From assembly GCA_014379815.1 (NCBI GenBank), contig JACMLA010000179.1, forward strand, positions 1 through 8,009: 8,009 nt of DNA. Direction: 5' to 3'. Positions within the stretch are counted from its first letter, which is position 1; every line of letters starts with the position of its first letter. The position numbers and the translations under genes were made by a program. Of this stretch, positions 5,773-8,009 are shown in pieces. The notes beneath the pieces are model-generated. The model ran no database searches, was not told the DNA's origin, and worked only from the letters and a program-made list of their open reading frames with translations. The DNA comes from Bryobacteraceae bacterium (lineage in GTDB: Bacteria; Acidobacteriota; Terriglobia; Bryobacterales; Bryobacteraceae).

Positions 5773-7571
5773 CGACTCTTCCGGAGCAGGACAAGACTGC
5801 CGAAGAGCAACGGCAGGTCTCACCGGTGCCCAAACTCGCTCCATCTGCTGAGAGCAAGGCGAATGGCATGGAAACAAAGCCGTCTGTCCCCGAAGGTGAG
5901 AATGGTCGTCCCGATCGGACGGAAGTCCACCGGACTGACGGAAACCGTACAGAAGGCGCCAGAGAGCCGCGTCCTCACCGCAGCCCCAAACAGGGTGGTG
6001 GCGACCGACAGTCTTCTGATCGACCGGCCTCTGACAAGCCGCTCTTCGACCGGTCGCAGCAGGGTTCGGGAGACCGGGGTCAGACCCTCGGTGCCTCGGC
6101 CCAGGCTGCTGCCTCTCACAAGCGCGACTCTGCCCAGCTAAACCAGCCTGCCCAGCTAAACCCACAAAGTGCGGCTCAGGCAATTTCGCAAGGCGGCTCG
6201 CAACCGACTCCGCAGGGGAACTCGCCCGTCGCACCCGACGAAGTCCAGGCTGCACCCGTGGTCCCTCCGGCCGCGCCTGTGGTAGTTCCGATTGTCACTA
6301 CCAGTCGCAACGGTACCAACACTCTCGACCTGGTCGAACTCAAGGACATGAATATTCAGAATCTTGGCCAAATCGCCAAGGATCTGAACATCGCCGGGTC
6401 GGCAGGTCTTCGTAAGCAGGAACTGATCTTCAAAATACTGCAAACTCAGGCCGAGCGCTCGGGCCTGATCTTTTCGCAGGGTGTACTGGAATGCCTCCCG
6501 GATGGTTTCGGATTCCTGCGCGCGCCCGAATACAACTACCTTCCCGGTCCTGACGACGTTTACGTTTCTCCCAGCCAGATTCGCCGTTTCGACCTCCGCA
6601 CCGGTGACACGATCAGCGGTCAGATTCGCCCTCCCAAAGAAGGCGAGCGTTATTTCGCGCTGATTAAAGTCGATGCGATCAACTACGAACCACCAGAGGA
6701 AGCTCGCAACAAGATCTTTTTCGACAACCTGACACCGCTGTATCCGAACGAACGCATCAAGCTGGAAACTGTCCGGGACAACTTTTCGGGTCGGGTAATG
6801 GATCTTCTGACTCCGATCGGCAAAGGCCAGCGCGGCCTGATTGTCGCTCCGCCACGTACCGGCAAAACCATGCTGCTGCAGAGCATCGCGAACTCAGTCA
6901 CAATGAACCACCCTGAAGTGTCGCTCATCGTCCTGCTGATCGACGAGCGCCCTGAAGAGGTCACCGATATGTCCCGCTCGGTCAAGGGAGAGGTGATCAG
7001 TTCGACCTTTGATGAGCCCGCCACTCGTCACGTGCAAGTTGCTGAGATGGTGATCGAGAAAGCGAAGCGTTTGGTCGAGCACCGCCGCGATGTCGTTATA
7101 CTTCTCGATTCCATTACGCGTCTCGCCCGTGCCTACAATACGGTCGTTCCTCCGTCAGGTAAGGTCCTCTCCGGCGGTGTCGATTCTAACGCCTTACAAC
7201 GTCCCAAGCGCTTCTTTGGTGCCGCGCGAAACATCGAAGAGGGCGGTTCGCTGACCATCATCGCAACCGCACTGGTAGATACAGGCAGCCGTATGGATGA
7301 CGTTATCTTTGAGGAATTCAAAGGTACCGGCAACATGGAAGTCCACCTCGACCGCAAACTGGTCGACAAACGCGTCTTCCCGGCCATCGACATCAACAAG
7401 AGTGGCACGCGTAAAGAAGAGCTCCTGATGCCCAGGGAAGAACTCAACCGCGTCTGGATTTTGCGCAAGGTCCTGAATCCCCTCTCGCCGACCGAGTCTA
7501 TGGAACTGTTGCAGGACAAGCTCGGCAAAACACGTAGTAACGGCGAGTTTCTTTCTGCAATGAACGGCTAA
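5733..7571 (+). CDS. rho: Transcription termination factor Rho with long N-terminal extension
   Basis: A hexameric RNA-dependent ATPase/helicase that loads on unstructured nascent RNA and ends transcription. From TTG 5733 it has 612 residues, against 419 in E. coli. Residues 1 to about 196 are a hydrophilic low-complexity extension rich in Gln, Pro, Ser, Arg, Asp and Gly, ending in a Pro/Val-rich linker. The Rho N-terminal helical domain starts near 197 ([10 protein letters not shown], nt 6321). The RNA-binding fold follows ([26 protein letters not shown]). The ATPase has P-loop APPRTGKT (372-379; E. coli APPKAGKT), [24 protein letters not shown], the Q-loop region [16 protein letters not shown] and [13 protein letters not shown]. 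All catalytic landmarks are present, so it should be functional. The start could also be ATG 5682 or ATG 5868; all three leave an extension of at least about 150 residues. The gene overlaps engB by 40 bp with the chosen start. Confidence 0.95.
   Translation: MAGDLENKDPQTVTTLPEQDKTAEEQRQVSPVPKLAPSAESKANGMETKPSVPEGENGRPDRTEVHRTDGNRTEGAREPRPHRSPKQGGGDRQSSDRPASDKPLFDRSQQGSGDRGQTLGASAQAAASHKRDSAQLNQPAQLNPQSAAQAISQGGSQPTPQGNSPVAPDEVQAAPVVPPAAPVVVPIVTTSRNGTNTLDLVELKDMNIQNLGQIAKDLNIAGSAGLRKQELIFKILQTQAERSGLIFSQGVLECLPDGFGFLRAPEYNYLPGPDDVYVSPSQIRRFDLRTGDTISGQIRPPKEGERYFALIKVDAINYEPPEEARNKIFFDNLTPLYPNERIKLETVRDNFSGRVMDLLTPIGKGQRGLIVAPPRTGKTMLLQSIANSVTMNHPEVSLIVLLIDERPEEVTDMSRSVKGEVISSTFDEPATRHVQVAEMVIEKAKRLVEHRRDVVILLDSITRLARAYNTVVPPSGKVLSGGVDSNALQRPKRFFGAARNIEEGGSLTIIATALVDTGSRMDDVIFEEFKGTGNMEVHLDRKLVDKRVFPAIDINKSGTRKEELLMPREELNRVWILRKVLNPLSPTESMELLQDKLGKTRSNGEFLSAMNG
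6131..6162 (+). repeat. Short tandem repeat within the Rho extension
   Basis: The 14-mer TGCCCAGCTAAACC occurs at 6131-6144 and again at 6149-6162, a period of 18 bp that preserves the frame. It encodes two copies of Ala-Gln-Leu-Asn. It looks like a recent in-frame duplication in a disordered region. Confidence 0.75.
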
Positions 7572-7594
7572 CCGCAACAGCTTACCTTGTACCA

Positions 7595-7628
7595 TCAGAG
7601 GCGGACCGGCGAACCAGTCCGCCTCTGA
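7595..7628 (+). terminator. Inverted repeat after rho, probable terminator
   Basis: A perfect 12-bp stem (7595-7606 with 7617-7628, left arm TCAGAGGCGGAC) with a 10-nt loop begins 24 nt after the rho stop codon. The stem is strong and GC-rich. What follows is CATAAAATCA, not a T-run, so it is not a textbook intrinsic terminator. It may work poorly as one, protect the 3' end of the rho mRNA, or act with Rho. Confidence 0.55.
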
Positions 7629-7630
7629 CA

Positions 7631-7636
7631 TAAAAT
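7631..7636 (+). promoter_or_regulatory. Possible -10 element for the enolase-superfamily gene
   Basis: TAAAAT matches TATAAT at 5 of 6 positions and ends 8 nt before the GTG start codon at 7644. No -35 hexamer is seen at a suitable distance. If used, transcription would begin at or next to the start codon and give a leaderless mRNA. Confidence 0.25.
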
Positions 7637-7643
7637 CAGCTGT

Positions 7644-8009
7644 GTGTTTCGCAGATCCTTCCTGAAAACCCTTGCGGCAACTCCTGTCGCGCTATCTCTC
7701 TGTCAGCCCAGGCGCGCAGAAGCCTCACTTCCCAAAGCAAAGATTACGAAGGTCCAGATCTGGCAACCTCCTGAACTGAATCAAATCTTCAATCAAAGCA
7801 ACATGCTGGTTACGGTAGAGACCGATATCGGCATCACCGGGATTGGGGAAGGCGGTTCGAAGGATACGCTCGAACAGTGCGGCGCGACGCTGATCGGCAA
7901 GAACCCATTTCGTATCGAAGCGATCTGGCAGGAAATGTACATAGCGTGGTTCTATCCGCCGGGTCGCGAGAAAGTTCACGCGCTCGGTGCTCTCGACATG
8001 GCACTGTGG
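7644..8009 (+). CDS. Tat-exported enolase-superfamily enzyme (mandelate racemase/muconate lactonizing type), 3' truncated by window
   Basis: The first 122 codons of a gene that continues past the right edge. The GTG start places a twin-arginine signal directly at the N-terminus: residues 3-8 are RRSFLK, followed by a hydrophobic stretch (LAATPVALSLC) and a likely cleavage after Ala-Glu-Ala (25-27). From about residue 32 the sequence matches the N-terminal capping domain of the enolase superfamily: KITKVQIW, then MLVTVETDIGITGIGEGG, a helical part with LIGKNPFRIEAIWQEMY, and HALGALDMALW leading into the barrel. The metal ligands and catalytic bases lie beyond the window, so the substrate (sugar acid dehydratase, racemase or cycloisomerase) cannot be predicted. 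Tat export of a folded, metal-dependent enzyme to the periplasm is inferred. No Shine-Dalgarno is visible. It starts 72 bp after rho, beyond a hairpin, so it is probably a separate transcription unit. Confidence 0.85.
   Translation, partial: MFRRSFLKTLAATPVALSLCQPRRAEASLPKAKITKVQIWQPPELNQIFNQSNMLVTVETDIGITGIGEGGSKDTLEQCGATLIGKNPFRIEAIWQEMYIAWFYPPGREKVHALGALDMALW

Noticed and set aside
5776..5807. CTCTTC/GAAGAG inverted repeat downstream of the engB stop
   Set aside because: A 6-bp stem with a 20-nt loop and no T-tract is too weak to call, and it probably lies within the rho coding extension.

Overview
This window looks like chromosomal housekeeping DNA from a moderately GC-rich bacterium. 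I favour an Acidobacteria-type organism (Koribacter/Terriglobia-like), on protein flavour only: the ClpX zinc domain carries a four-residue insertion, the secreted protein resembles acidobacterial LolA-like proteins, and Rho has a long N-terminal extension. There is no rRNA or other marker, so the phylum is an inference. I see no tRNA, rRNA, CRISPR array, insertion sequence or prophage gene.

Layout, left to right. Positions 1-273 hold no confident gene; one open frame running in from the left edge weakly resembles a HicA-type toxin N-terminus. Positions 274-1119 (minus strand) encode a secreted protein of LolA-like appearance. A divergent intergenic region of about 200 bp separates it from a plus-strand block: clpX (1329-2600), lon (2699-5116), engB/ysxC (start near 5188, to 5772) and rho (start near 5733, to 7571). 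A perfect 12-bp inverted repeat follows rho. The right edge cuts the first 122 codons of a Tat-signal-bearing enzyme of the enolase superfamily (mandelate racemase / muconate lactonizing enzyme group).

How the genes fit together. ClpX and Lon are the two classic cytoplasmic ATP-dependent protein-quality-control machines: ClpX unfolds substrates for ClpP, and Lon is unfoldase and protease in one chain. EngB is a GTPase for large ribosomal subunit assembly and Rho is the transcription termination helicase. The order clpX-lon-engB is also found in Firmicutes such as Bacillus subtilis (clpX-lonB-lonA-ysxC), so this is an old neighbourhood; here rho follows engB and overlaps it. clpP does not lie directly upstream of clpX in this window.

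The most interesting items lie outside the conserved domains: a strong stem-loop between lon and engB, the roughly 150-200 residue low-complexity extension of Rho, a sigma70-like promoter 12 nt ahead of the probable lon mRNA start codon, a hairpin that would hide the ribosome-binding site of the LolA-like gene, and an apparently leaderless start for the exported enolase-superfamily enzyme. I found no convincing undescribed multi-gene system.
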